From: Gemmatimonadota bacterium
GTDB taxonomy: Bacteria; ARS69
DNA: 9,057 nucleotides
Assembly: GCA_020431545.1 (NCBI GenBank)
Contig: JAGQIB010000531.1
Span: 1 to 9,057, forward strand
Reading direction: 5' to 3'
Part shown: positions 1 through 6,439 of the stretch, piece after piece
Layout of the letters: the number at the start of each line of letters is the position of its first letter
Numbering within the stretch: the first letter of the stretch is position 1
The notes under the pieces: model-generated
What the model was told of the DNA's origin: nothing
Databases searched by the model: none
What the model saw: the letters and a program-made list of their open reading frames with translations, nothing else
Made by a program: the position numbers and the translations under genes

Positions 1-1
1 G

Positions 2-1153
2 TTCGCACTGTTCCTCGGTCTCGGCGAGCGGCCGGGACGTCGTCTCGCGGGCATCGCCGCGCTGCTCGTGGCCGCCTACTTCGCGCACGTGTTCGTGGTG
101 GCCGCGATCCTCGGTGCATTCGCCACCGCGCTGGTGTTCACCGGACTGGCGCCCCGCGTCGGCCTCGAGCGGGACTTCTCCGTCCGCCCCGCGCACTGGC
201 TGGCCACCGGGCTCGCGACCGTCGCGTTCGGGGCCGCGGTATGGTTCGTGTTCGCGCATCCGGGCGACGGGGCGAACTCCGGGCGCCCGCTGTTCGACCT
301 CTCCCCGCTCCGCCTCGCGAACCTGTTCGAGGAGCCCCTGTCGTCGCCGACTCTCCGGCGACCGCTGCCGGCGCTCGGCCTCGGGTTCGTCGTACTGGCG
401 GCCTGGGGGATCGCGAACCGCAACGCCCCCGCGCGCGGCGTGCACCTCACCACGCTCGCGGTGGCGGTCGCGTTCGCGGTGCTGTACTGGGTCGGCCCGA
501 CCAGCCTGCTGGAGGCGGACGGTCGCATCGAGGAGGACATCGTGCCGCGGTTCGCTCCCGCGGTGTTCCTGTTCGGGCTCGCGGCGCTCCGTCTCCCGGA
601 TCGACGCGGGCCACGACTCCTGCTTCTCCTGGCCACCCTCGCGTTCGCGGGCGTGAAGCTCGCCGACGTGTCGTTCCTGCACCAGCGGCAGCACGAGGTC
701 TGGCGCGAGTACCGGGCCGCGATCCTGGAGCCGCTGCCGGAGCACGCGAAGATCCTCCCGATCCTGAACGAAAAGGGGCGCAACGCCCCCGAGACGACGT
801 ACTTCTTCCAGTTCCTCGGCAACTACGTGGTGCCGGAGCGCGGCGGATACTCGCCGTCGCTGTATGCCCAGCGCGGCCAGCAGTTCCTGCGCCATCTCCC
901 ACCCGGCGGGAACGGCAGGGGCGAGCACCGGGACATCTACGACCGGGACGTCACCGAGACGGAGTGGGACTTCTACGACTACCTGGTGGTCCAGACGAAC
1001 CGCGAAGCGCCGGACATCCCGGGACTCGCCGAGCGGACGGATTTCGTGACGGCGGCCGCGGGATTCCGGCTGTACCGGATCCGCCACGACGAGCCGCGCG
1101 GGGCGGCCGCCGGCGCGGGGACGGAGACCGGAGCCGATCTCAACCCGCGGTAG
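2..1153 (+). CDS. Multi-pass membrane protein with soluble C-terminal domain, 5'-truncated by window edge
   Basis: The reading frame is open from the first bases, so the true start lies outside the window; the GTG at 68 is an internal valine codon in a hydrophobic stretch and not a convincing start. The visible part is 383 residues ending at TAG (1151-1153). Hydrophobic stretches that look like membrane segments lie at about residues 17-49 (one long or two short), 65-85, 124-138, 148-164, 183-198 and 204-223. They are followed by a soluble tail of about 160 residues rich in aromatic and charged residues, including a DFYDYLVVQTN strand-like segment and a final FRLYRI segment. Many short hydrophobic helices plus a soluble C-terminal domain recall GT-C (GT39-like) glycosyltransferases or other polytopic envelope proteins, but no catalytic motif is visible because the N-terminal half is missing. 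It converges on the glycan operon and overlaps its last gene by 14 bases. Function not assigned. Confidence 0.8.
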   Translation, partial: FALFLGLGERPGRRLAGIAALLVAAYFAHVFVVAAILGAFATALVFTGLAPRVGLERDFSVRPAHWLATGLATVAFGAAVWFVFAHPGDGANSGRPLFDLSPLRLANLFEEPLSSPTLRRPLPALGLGFVVLAAWGIANRNAPARGVHLTTLAVAVAFAVLYWVGPTSLLEADGRIEEDIVPRFAPAVFLFGLAALRLPDRRGPRLLLLLATLAFAGVKLADVSFLHQRQHEVWREYRAAILEPLPEHAKILPILNEKGRNAPETTYFFQFLGNYVVPERGGYSPSLYAQRGQQFLRHLPPGGNGRGEHRDIYDRDVTETEWDFYDYLVVQTNREAPDIPGLAERTDFVTAAAGFRLYRIRHDEPRGAAAGAGTETGADLNPR

Positions 1154-2123
1154 GCACCGTTCCGTGCGCGCGCGGGAAGCGCGGCTCGCGGCCGGGGACG
1201 GAACGGGAACGAACCGCCTCCGCGTGTTTCCTCATCGGGACGACGTCGAAGTGCCGGCGGAGCGCATCGAGGCAATCCGCGGCCCGCTGCGCCTTCACCT
1301 CGCCCGGCAGGTTCATCGCGGGGAAGAACGCGAGCTCCTTCACGTCGTCGCCGCCGAGGAAATCCAGCGGGTGGAGCAGGATCGAGGGCTCGGTGCGCGT
1401 GAGCCGACACAGGGCGAGCGCGGTGTCGAAGTAGCGCTTCGCGAGGAACGGAGAGTAGCACCCGAGCCAGAGCACGTAGCTCACGTGGATCGGCACCTTG
1501 AAGATCGGCATCGTGGTGACGGGAATCTCGGGCAGCGCGCGCTCGGGAAGATCCCAGCGGTACGGCTTCAGCGGACGGAATCCCTCGGAGAGCGTACCGA
1601 ACAGGAGCGACCGCTCGCGCTTCTGCTCCTCGGTCAGCTTCGCCGTCATGAAGTAGTACGAACGCGCGAGGGGGCCGATCCAGGTCGGCAACGTGGAGCA
1701 GTCGTACTCGTAGCCGCGCTTCGCGAGCACGCGCAGCGTGGACTCGGAGAGCGTGAATCCGGGACCGCGGAACCCCACCGGGCGACGCGACGTCGCGGCC
1801 TCGAGCACGTCCTCCGTGCGGGCGAGTTCCCCGTCGATCTCGGACTCGGAGTACAGGTGGAACCAGGGCTCGTGACGGAACGAGTGGTTGCCGATCTCGT
1901 GTCCCGCCGCCGAAAGAGACGCCAGCGACTCGGCGTTCCGCGGGTCGACCGCGTCCTGGCCCACCACGAAGAACGTGATCGTGAGATCACGTTCGGCGAG
2001 GAGCTTCAGCACCCTCGGGACGACGAGATCCAGATACGTCGGGAAGCTCTCCCAGCCGGGATCGCCGTGCGTCTTCTGGTAGGACCACTGGTTGTCGAGG
2101 TCGAGCGACAGGCTCGCGATCAC
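1140..2123 (-). CDS. NodB-type polysaccharide deacetylase, all expected motifs present
   Basis: A 327-residue protein of the carbohydrate esterase 4 / NodB fold, expected to remove N- or O-acetyl groups from a glycan using a divalent metal. Visible motifs in order: motif 1 as SLDLDNQW, with D8 and D10 as candidate base and metal ligand; FFVVGQD at 51-57; motif 2 NHSFRH at 79-84, with H80 and H84 as metal ligands; motif 3 GFRGPGF at 117-123 with R119; YDCS at 140-143; and motif 5 LLHPLDF at 249-255 with H251. The spacing fits the PuuE/PdaA-like side of the family, with about 50 extra residues (roughly 150-200) between motifs 3 and 5. No signal peptide is visible, so it probably acts in the cytoplasm or on a lipid-linked intermediate. 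The GTG start at 2123 is chosen because an AAGGA site (2131-2135) lies 7 bases upstream, the family begins at this point, and the start overlaps the upstream stop (GTGA, 2120-2123). It is the last gene of the operon, and its 3' end overlaps the convergent gene. Confidence 0.9.
   Translation of the reverse strand: MIASLSLDLDNQWSYQKTHGDPGWESFPTYLDLVVPRVLKLLAERDLTITFFVVGQDAVDPRNAESLASLSAAGHEIGNHSFRHEPWFHLYSESEIDGELARTEDVLEAATSRRPVGFRGPGFTLSESTLRVLAKRGYEYDCSTLPTWIGPLARSYYFMTAKLTEEQKRERSLLFGTLSEGFRPLKPYRWDLPERALPEIPVTTMPIFKVPIHVSYVLWLGCYSPFLAKRYFDTALALCRLTRTEPSILLHPLDFLGGDDVKELAFFPAMNLPGEVKAQRAADCLDALRRHFDVVPMRKHAEAVRSRSVPGREPRFPRAHGTVPTAG
1144..1176. terminator. Possible bidirectional hairpin at the convergent gene junction
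   Basis: CCCGCG (1144-1149) pairs with CGCGGG (1171-1176), and inside it GCAC (1154-1157) pairs with GTGC (1164-1167) across a 6-base loop, giving a two-part stem separated by a small internal loop. It sits exactly where the plus-strand gene (stop 1151-1153) and the minus-strand operon (stop 1140-1142) meet, where a shared terminator would be expected. There is no T-tract on either side, and short GC stems occur often by chance in DNA this GC-rich, so this is a weak call. Confidence 0.2.
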
Positions 2124-3475
2124 GCCTCGCTCCTTTCGCCCACGAGGGCCCGGGGATGCGAGCGCACGGGCTCGCCGCGGAGCAGCTCGGAGGCGGTGCG
2201 CTCCGCGAGCTGGACGGTCTCGTTCACGTTCAGCGTCCCGTTCACGATGTTCGCGGAGCTCACGAGGTGCAGCCCGGGTACACTCGTGTCCCGCGGCGCC
2301 ACCTGCTCGGAGTAGCCGAGCACCGGCACCGGAAACACCTGGGGTACGCGTGAGACGCGGAACGCGAGGATGTCCTCGTCTCGCACGTCCGGATGAACGA
2401 CACGCAGCGCCGGCAGGAACTCGGCGCGAATCTCGTCGTCCGACATCCGGAAGTAGCGATCGGAGGCCTCGACGTAGCGCGGCAGGTACACGAGATGTCG
2501 CCCGCCGACCTCGGCAGCATCCACGAGTCCCGTCATCTCCACGATCGCCGTGAAGGGCATCTTCCGTCCGGTCAGGTAGGTGAGGTAGTACCCCTCCAGC
2601 GGTCGCGAGAGCACGAGTGACGCGCAAACGATGCCCTGGTAGCGCACGGCGGCAAGACGCGCGCGCTCCGCCTCCGGCAGACACGTCGTGAACCGCGCGG
2701 CGACCGGTGGCGCCGACGTCACGACGACCCGGTCGAAGACGTCCTCTCCGGAGCGGCTGCCGACCCGCAGGCCCGCGTCCGCCTCGCGATCGATCGCCGC
2801 GACCGGATCGGAGAGGCGGATCGAGACTCCGAGCGATCGCAGATGATCGGCGAACCGCGCGAGCACGGCGGCATATCCGCCGGGCGCGTACCCGAACATC
2901 TCCTTCTTGAGGCCGGTGCGACGCGCGGCGTACAGACGCTGGATCGTCGCCCACAGGAACGCGGCCGACGTGTCCCGCCAGCCCTCGCCGAGCTTCGCCT
3001 CGAGCAGCGGACGCCACAGCGCCTCGAACGCGGAGCGGCCCGAGAGCGACACGAGCCAGTCCTCGACCGGCGTCCGTTCGAGCGTTCGCCAGTCCCGCAG
3101 GCGCGAGCCGTGCCAGATCGTGTAGCCCACGCGGAGCTTGTCCACGAGGGAGAGCGCCGGAAGCTTGAGGTACTCCACGGAGCTGGAGATCGAGTACAGG
3201 CGACGACCGTCGAAGAAGCCGGTGCGCGTCTCGACCCAGCGCATCGAGTCGTCGAGCCCGATCTCCCGCAGGACGTTCCGGTACGCGCTGTCCGAGAGCA
3301 GGGTGACGTGATAGTGGCGATCCCAGGTGACGTCGCCGATGCGCCAGGCGGAAGCGAGGCCGCCGAGCTCGTCGGCGGCCTCGTACAGGACCACTTCGTG
3401 TCCGGCCGGCGCCGTGCGCAGGGCGAGCGTCAGCCCGAGCATTCCGCCCCCGACCACCGCCCACCGCTCGGACAC
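2120..3475 (-). CDS. FAD-dependent amine-oxidase-like oxidoreductase of glycan clusters
   Basis: A 451-residue flavoprotein. The N-terminus has a Rossmann dinucleotide-binding motif: G9, G11 and G14 in AVVGGGMLGL, the acidic end of the second strand at E32 (VVLYEAADELGG), and a following GG pair at 38-39. The C-terminus ends with a segment (about 398-432) of the kind that closes the FAD site in amine oxidase/phytoene-desaturase-type proteins (GLHLVSSANIVNGTLNVNET). This places it in the broad family of protoporphyrinogen oxidase, HpnE and UDP-galactopyranose-mutase-like enzymes; I cannot fix the substrate. Its setting between an N-acetyltransferase and a polysaccharide deacetylase suggests a sugar nucleotide or a polyprenyl-linked intermediate. 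The GTG start at 3475 is chosen because it sits directly before the Rossmann strand and follows a strong GGGGAGGA site (3480-3487). The gap to the acetyltransferase stop is 35 bases; its own stop overlaps the deacetylase start. No membrane segment is evident. Confidence 0.85.
   Translation of the reverse strand: MSERWAVVGGGMLGLTLALRTAPAGHEVVLYEAADELGGLASAWRIGDVTWDRHYHVTLLSDSAYRNVLREIGLDDSMRWVETRTGFFDGRRLYSISSSVEYLKLPALSLVDKLRVGYTIWHGSRLRDWRTLERTPVEDWLVSLSGRSAFEALWRPLLEAKLGEGWRDTSAAFLWATIQRLYAARRTGLKKEMFGYAPGGYAAVLARFADHLRSLGVSIRLSDPVAAIDREADAGLRVGSRSGEDVFDRVVVTSAPPVAARFTTCLPEAERARLAAVRYQGIVCASLVLSRPLEGYYLTYLTGRKMPFTAIVEMTGLVDAAEVGGRHLVYLPRYVEASDRYFRMSDDEIRAEFLPALRVVHPDVRDEDILAFRVSRVPQVFPVPVLGYSEQVAPRDTSVPGLHLVSSANIVNGTLNVNETVQLAERTASELLRGEPVRSHPRALVGERSEA
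2131..2135 (-). promoter_or_regulatory. Ribosome binding site of the NodB deacetylase
   Basis: AAGGA on the minus strand, 7 bases before the GTG at 2123. It lies inside the end of the upstream FAD-protein gene and decides the start of the deacetylase, whose frame stays open for a long way upstream as a shadow of that gene. Confidence 0.65.
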
Positions 3476-3479
3476 GCGT

Positions 3480-3487
3480 TCCTCCCC
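3480..3487 (-). promoter_or_regulatory. Ribosome binding site of the FAD oxidoreductase
   Basis: GGGGAGGA on the minus strand, ending 4 bases before the GTG at 3475. It is the clearest Shine-Dalgarno sequence in the window and lies in one of the only two real gaps in the operon (3476-3510). That gap holds nothing else that I can recognise. Confidence 0.7.
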
Positions 3488-3510
3488 TCGCACGTTCCCG
3501 CCGGGATCGA

Positions 3511-4146
3511 TCAGGCGGGCGGGTCGAGCTCGACGACCTGCCCCCGCTCCACGCGGTAGCGAAGGCCGCAGGCACGACACGACGTCTCCGGCACTTCGGC
3601 CGCTCCGCCGCGTTCGAACGGCTCGCCGCAACGACACACCCAGCCGATCACGCGCGTCGGCGATCCGATCGCCAGGGCGAAGTCCGGGATCGACTTCGTG
3701 ACCAGCGAGCCCATGCCGATCATCGCGAATCGTCCGATCGTGAGGTCGTTGCCGATCGTGCAACCGGCCCCGATCGTGGCGCCTTCGCGCACGAGCGTCG
3801 GCAGGGTGTGCTCGTCCGGCTCCGACGGACGCAACGCCTTCAGGTCGTTCGTGCAGGCCCGCGGGAAGCGATCGTTCGTGAACGTGGTCGACGCGGAGAT
3901 CATCACGCCGCGTTCGATCGTCACCGCCGTGCAGACGTACACCATCGCGTTCAGCTTGACGCGATCGCCGATCGAGACACCGTACGCGATGTAGGTCTTC
4001 TCGCCCACGATGCACTCGCAGCCGATCTTCGTCTGCGGGCCGCGGATGTGCACACTGTCCCAGACCGACGTTCCCTCGCCGATCTCCACCCCGTCTTCCA
4101 CGAGTGCGGTGGGATGCACCCGCACGTTGCGGTGGGTCGTGGTCAT
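3511..4146 (-). CDS. WbpD/WlbB-like sugar-nucleotide N-acetyltransferase with C-terminal zinc-ribbon-like tail
   Basis: A 211-residue left-handed beta-helix (hexapeptide) acyltransferase. Hexapeptide-type repeats with small or hydrophobic residues at every sixth position run from about residue 12 to 165 (ALVEDGVEIGEG, VSIGDRVKLNAMVYV, TIGAGCTIGNDLTIGRFAMIGMGS). The TFTNDRFPRA segment (88-97) matches the conserved TNDxxPRA loop of WbpD/WlbB, which transfer acetyl from acetyl-CoA to the C3 amine of UDP-GlcNAc(3N)A. The GSPTRVIGWV end of the helix is typical. After it comes a CxC (C171, C173) and a CxxC (C190, C193) in a roughly 40-residue tail that looks like a small zinc ribbon. The ATG start at 4146 forms an ATGA overlap with the upstream stop; the nearest GGAGG (4160-4164) is 13 bases away, so translation probably depends on coupling. 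The neighbouring dehydrogenase and aminotransferase support the pathway assignment. Confidence 0.9.
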   Translation of the reverse strand: MTTTHRNVRVHPTALVEDGVEIGEGTSVWDSVHIRGPQTKIGCECIVGEKTYIAYGVSIGDRVKLNAMVYVCTAVTIERGVMISASTTFTNDRFPRACTNDLKALRPSEPDEHTLPTLVREGATIGAGCTIGNDLTIGRFAMIGMGSLVTKSIPDFALAIGSPTRVIGWVCRCGEPFERGGAAEVPETSCRACGLRYRVERGQVVELDPPA

Positions 4147-5171
4147 CGGGCCGCTGCCGCCTCCCGCGGACGCGCACGTCGCTCCGGACTCTCGTCGTAC
4201 ACGGTCGTCCACTTGCCCTGGTTCAGCGAGCGGTACACGGCCTCGATCACGTCGACGGACGCGATCGCGTCCTCGCCGGTGACCAGCGGCCGCTCCAGCC
4301 CCTGTACCGAGCGGGCGAAGTTGCGGATGTTCGCGCCCATCGCCTGGACCTTGTCGTAGCCGTTGCCGAACACGACCCAGTCCGTGCTGGAGAGCTGGCG
4401 ATAGCGGGACTGCTTCCAGCCCACGCGGATCACGCCGTGCGATCCGTAGATGTCGAGGTAGCTGTCCAGTTCCTTGTTGATGGACCAGGACAGGTCGATG
4501 TTGCCGAGCACGCCGCCCACCGACTTCACGAACAGGCGGGCGGTGTCCTCGACCGCCACGCTCTGCACGCGCTTGCCCTCGACCGCGAACACCTCGGTGA
4601 TCGGACCGAGGAAGTAGCGGACGATGTCCACCGAGTGCGTGCCGTTGTCGATGATCACGCCGCCGCCGGAGATCTCCGGCCGGGCGTTCCAGCGATTCGA
4701 CATGTCCACGCGCGACGTGAACGCGTTCTCGAACAGGACGATCTCCCCGAGGATGCCCGACTCCACGATCGCCTTGGCGCGGATCACGTCGTCCACGAAG
4801 CGGAACTTCGTGGCCATCGTGAACAGGACGTCCTTGTCGGCCGCGAGCTGCACGAGACGTCGCGCGGAGGCGCCGTTCGTGCTGAGCGGCTTCTCGCAGA
4901 GGACCGGAATCCCCTTCTCCAGGAAGTACGTGCAGATCTCCTCGTGCGTCGACGGCGGAGTGCAGATCAGCACGGCGTCGAGGTCCACGCCCTTCGCCAG
5001 GGCCTCGTGCCCGTCGAACGCGGGGCATCCCGCGCCCTCGCCCATCGCCTTCGCCGCTTCCACGCGCGTGTCGGCGATGCCCACGAGGCGGGCCTCATCC
5101 ACCACCCGGAAGATCTGCGCGTACGCCTGCGCGATCCCGCCGGCTCCCACGAGTCCGAAACGTGTCGCCAT
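4143..5171 (-). CDS. Gfo/Idh/MocA-family sugar-nucleotide 3-dehydrogenase (WbpB/WlbA-like)
   Basis: A 342-residue NAD(P)-dependent oxidoreductase of the usual length for this family. The N-terminal Rossmann fold shows GLVGAGGIA (G9, G11, G12), the acidic residue after the second strand in IADTR (D34), and the hallmark CEKP at 92-95 with K94. The C-terminal domain carries the family catalytic stretch GGGVIIDNGTHSVDIVR (169-185) with D175 and H179. In the 2,3-diamino sugar route this family oxidises C3 of UDP-GlcNAcA to a 3-keto sugar, which the aminotransferase next door would aminate. The assignment to that substrate is by context: related enzymes act on glucose-6-phosphate, inositols and UDP-GlcNAc itself (GnnA). 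The ATG at 5171 follows GAGGGG (5178-5183) with a 6-base spacer, starts 2 bases after the aminotransferase stop, and is the only start that fits the Rossmann strand. The stop overlaps the acetyltransferase ATG. The last 15 residues are Arg/Ala-rich and look like a non-conserved tail. Confidence 0.9.
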   Translation of the reverse strand: MATRFGLVGAGGIAQAYAQIFRVVDEARLVGIADTRVEAAKAMGEGAGCPAFDGHEALAKGVDLDAVLICTPPSTHEEICTYFLEKGIPVLCEKPLSTNGASARRLVQLAADKDVLFTMATKFRFVDDVIRAKAIVESGILGEIVLFENAFTSRVDMSNRWNARPEISGGGVIIDNGTHSVDIVRYFLGPITEVFAVEGKRVQSVAVEDTARLFVKSVGGVLGNIDLSWSINKELDSYLDIYGSHGVIRVGWKQSRYRQLSSTDWVVFGNGYDKVQAMGANIRNFARSVQGLERPLVTGEDAIASVDVIEAVYRSLNQGKWTTVYDESPERRARPREAAAAR

Positions 5172-5173
5172 CG

Positions 5174-6403
5174 TCAACCCCTCTTCAGCTCGGAGACGGC
5201 CATCCGGACAGCCTCCGCGATGTAGTTCACGTGCTCCCGTCCGTACTTTTCGTTCCAGGGCAGCACGAGAATGTCGCGCAGGCCCTTGAACGTGCCGGGG
5301 AACAGCGATTCCGAGTAGTCGACGGCCTCGGGACGCGCGAGCGTGAACGGCCAGCGGCTGTCCCCGAACGTCCGCTGCTCCGCGAAAACCTGGCAGCGGA
5401 ACGCGGGCTTCACCACGTAGCGCGGCGCACACGCGATCCCGCGCTCGCGGAGCTTCGCGCCGAGCCCCGGGGAACCGCCCTCGATCACCTTCTCGTCGAC
5501 GTTCAGGCAGTACTTCCACCAGGTGTGGACGGCGCCCGCCTCGATCTTCGGCGTGCGGATGCCGGGGACGCCCTGGAGCTGCTCCGAGAGCGCCTTCGCG
5601 GTCGCCACGCGGGCCTCCACCACGCCCTTCAGCTTCGGCAGCTGCGCGAGCGCCACCGCGCCCTGGAGTTCCGTCATGCGGTAGTTCAGGGCGAGGAAGT
5701 AATGGTCCGGTTTCTCGTCGCCGTAACCCCACGCCTTGTTGATGTGCAGGTACGCGCGACGCGCGAGCTCCGCATTGTCCGTGACGACGATGCCACCCTC
5801 GCCCGTGGTGATGTGCTTGCCCTGCTGGAGCGAGAACGCGTTGATCGCGCCGAACCGGCCGACGTACTTGCCGCCGTGCTCGGCCAGGAACGCCTGCGCA
5901 CAGTCCTCGATCACCGGAATGCCACGCTCGTTCGCGAGCGCCATGATCGACTTCATCTCGCAGGGATTCCCGAACAGGTGCGTCACGATGATCGCCTTCG
6001 TGCGATCGGACAGGCACTTCTCGATCGTCTTCGCGGTGACGTTGCAGGTGTCCGGATCCACGTCGCAGAACACCGGGATCGCGCCCTGGTAGCAGATCGG
6101 CGTGAGCGCGCCCATGTCCGTGATCGCCGTGGTGATGATCTCGTCGCCCGGCTTCGGATCGATCGCGGCGATCGCCACGTGGACCGCGGCCGAACCGGAC
6201 GAGCAGGCGTACGCGTACTTCGCCCCGAGCATCGTGGCGAAGCGCTTCTCGAACTCGGGCACGAACGGACCCTTCGTCGAGACCATCACCCCGGATCGGA
6301 TGACCTCGGTCAGGGCGGCGATCTCTTCATCGCCGAGGGTTCGCCCGGACGCGTTCTGGTCGGAGGGAAGGACGAGGCGATCCGCCGCGGACTCTTTGCT
6401 CAT
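5174..6403 (-). CDS. DegT/DnrJ/EryC1/StrS-family PLP sugar aminotransferase
   Basis: A 409-residue fold-type I PLP enzyme. SSGSAAVHVAI at 69-79 is the phosphate-binding loop, EDCAQ at 166-170 carries the Asp (D167) that contacts the PLP ring nitrogen, and SLQQGKHITTGEGG at 191-204 contains the Schiff-base lysine K196 followed by the family GEGG signature. NYRMTELQGAVALAQL further on is the conserved substrate-side segment. The family transfers an amino group, usually from glutamate or glutamine, to a keto sugar; beside a WbpB-like dehydrogenase and WbpD-like acetyltransferase the likely substrate is the 3-keto sugar made by the neighbour (WbpE/WlbC role, or GnnB if the acid group is absent). 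It is about 40-50 residues longer than typical WbpE, so subgroup assignment is uncertain; StrS/AHBA-synthase-like members are also this long. ATG at 6403 is preferred over the adjacent GTG at 6406 because AAGGA (6412-6416) is then 8 bases away. A 36-base gap separates it from the fusion gene. Confidence 0.9.
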   Translation of the reverse strand: MSKESAADRLVLPSDQNASGRTLGDEEIAALTEVIRSGVMVSTKGPFVPEFEKRFATMLGAKYAYACSSGSAAVHVAIAAIDPKPGDEIITTAITDMGALTPICYQGAIPVFCDVDPDTCNVTAKTIEKCLSDRTKAIIVTHLFGNPCEMKSIMALANERGIPVIEDCAQAFLAEHGGKYVGRFGAINAFSLQQGKHITTGEGGIVVTDNAELARRAYLHINKAWGYGDEKPDHYFLALNYRMTELQGAVALAQLPKLKGVVEARVATAKALSEQLQGVPGIRTPKIEAGAVHTWWKYCLNVDEKVIEGGSPGLGAKLRERGIACAPRYVVKPAFRCQVFAEQRTFGDSRWPFTLARPEAVDYSESLFPGTFKGLRDILVLPWNEKYGREHVNYIAEAVRMAVSELKRG

Positions 6404-6411
6404 CACCGTTT

Positions 6412-6416
6412 TCCTT
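6412..6416 (-). promoter_or_regulatory. Ribosome binding site of the aminotransferase
   Basis: AAGGA on the minus strand, 8 bases before the ATG at 6403 and 5 before the alternative in-frame GTG at 6406; the spacing favours the ATG. Confidence 0.6.
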
Positions 6417-6417
6417 C

Positions 6418-6432
6418 GGGGCGCGATGCCCC
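6418..6432 (-). other. Short hairpin in the gap between the fusion gene and the aminotransferase
   Basis: GGGGC (6418-6422) and GCCCC (6428-6432) form a perfect 5-base stem with a 5-base loop in the 36-base intercistronic gap (6404-6439), ending 2 bases upstream of the AAGGA ribosome binding site in the minus-strand transcript. There is no T-tract. It could affect mRNA processing or stability between cistrons, or be chance in GC-rich DNA. Confidence 0.25.
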
Positions 6433-6439
6433 CTGCGGG

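Noticed and set aside
68..1153. GTG at 68 as the start of the membrane-protein gene
   Set aside because: The frame is open to the window edge, the codon is in the middle of a hydrophobic segment, and no ribosome binding site precedes it.
1164..2315. Plus-strand open frame of 383 codons opposite the NodB deacetylase
   Set aside because: Composition is that of a mirror frame (Arg/Glu/Val-rich, no motif), while the minus strand encodes all the deacetylase motifs.
1140..3575. A possible large fusion reading upstream from the deacetylase through the flavoprotein region
   Set aside because: Upstream of 2123 the deacetylase frame is Arg/Gly/Ala-rich nonsense, whereas a different frame there encodes a motif-complete flavoprotein with its own ribosome binding site.
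3511..5028. Extension of the acetyltransferase frame upstream across the dehydrogenase gene
   Set aside because: The extra N-terminal part is a shadow of the dehydrogenase; the beta-helix begins right after the ATG at 4146, which overlaps the dehydrogenase stop.
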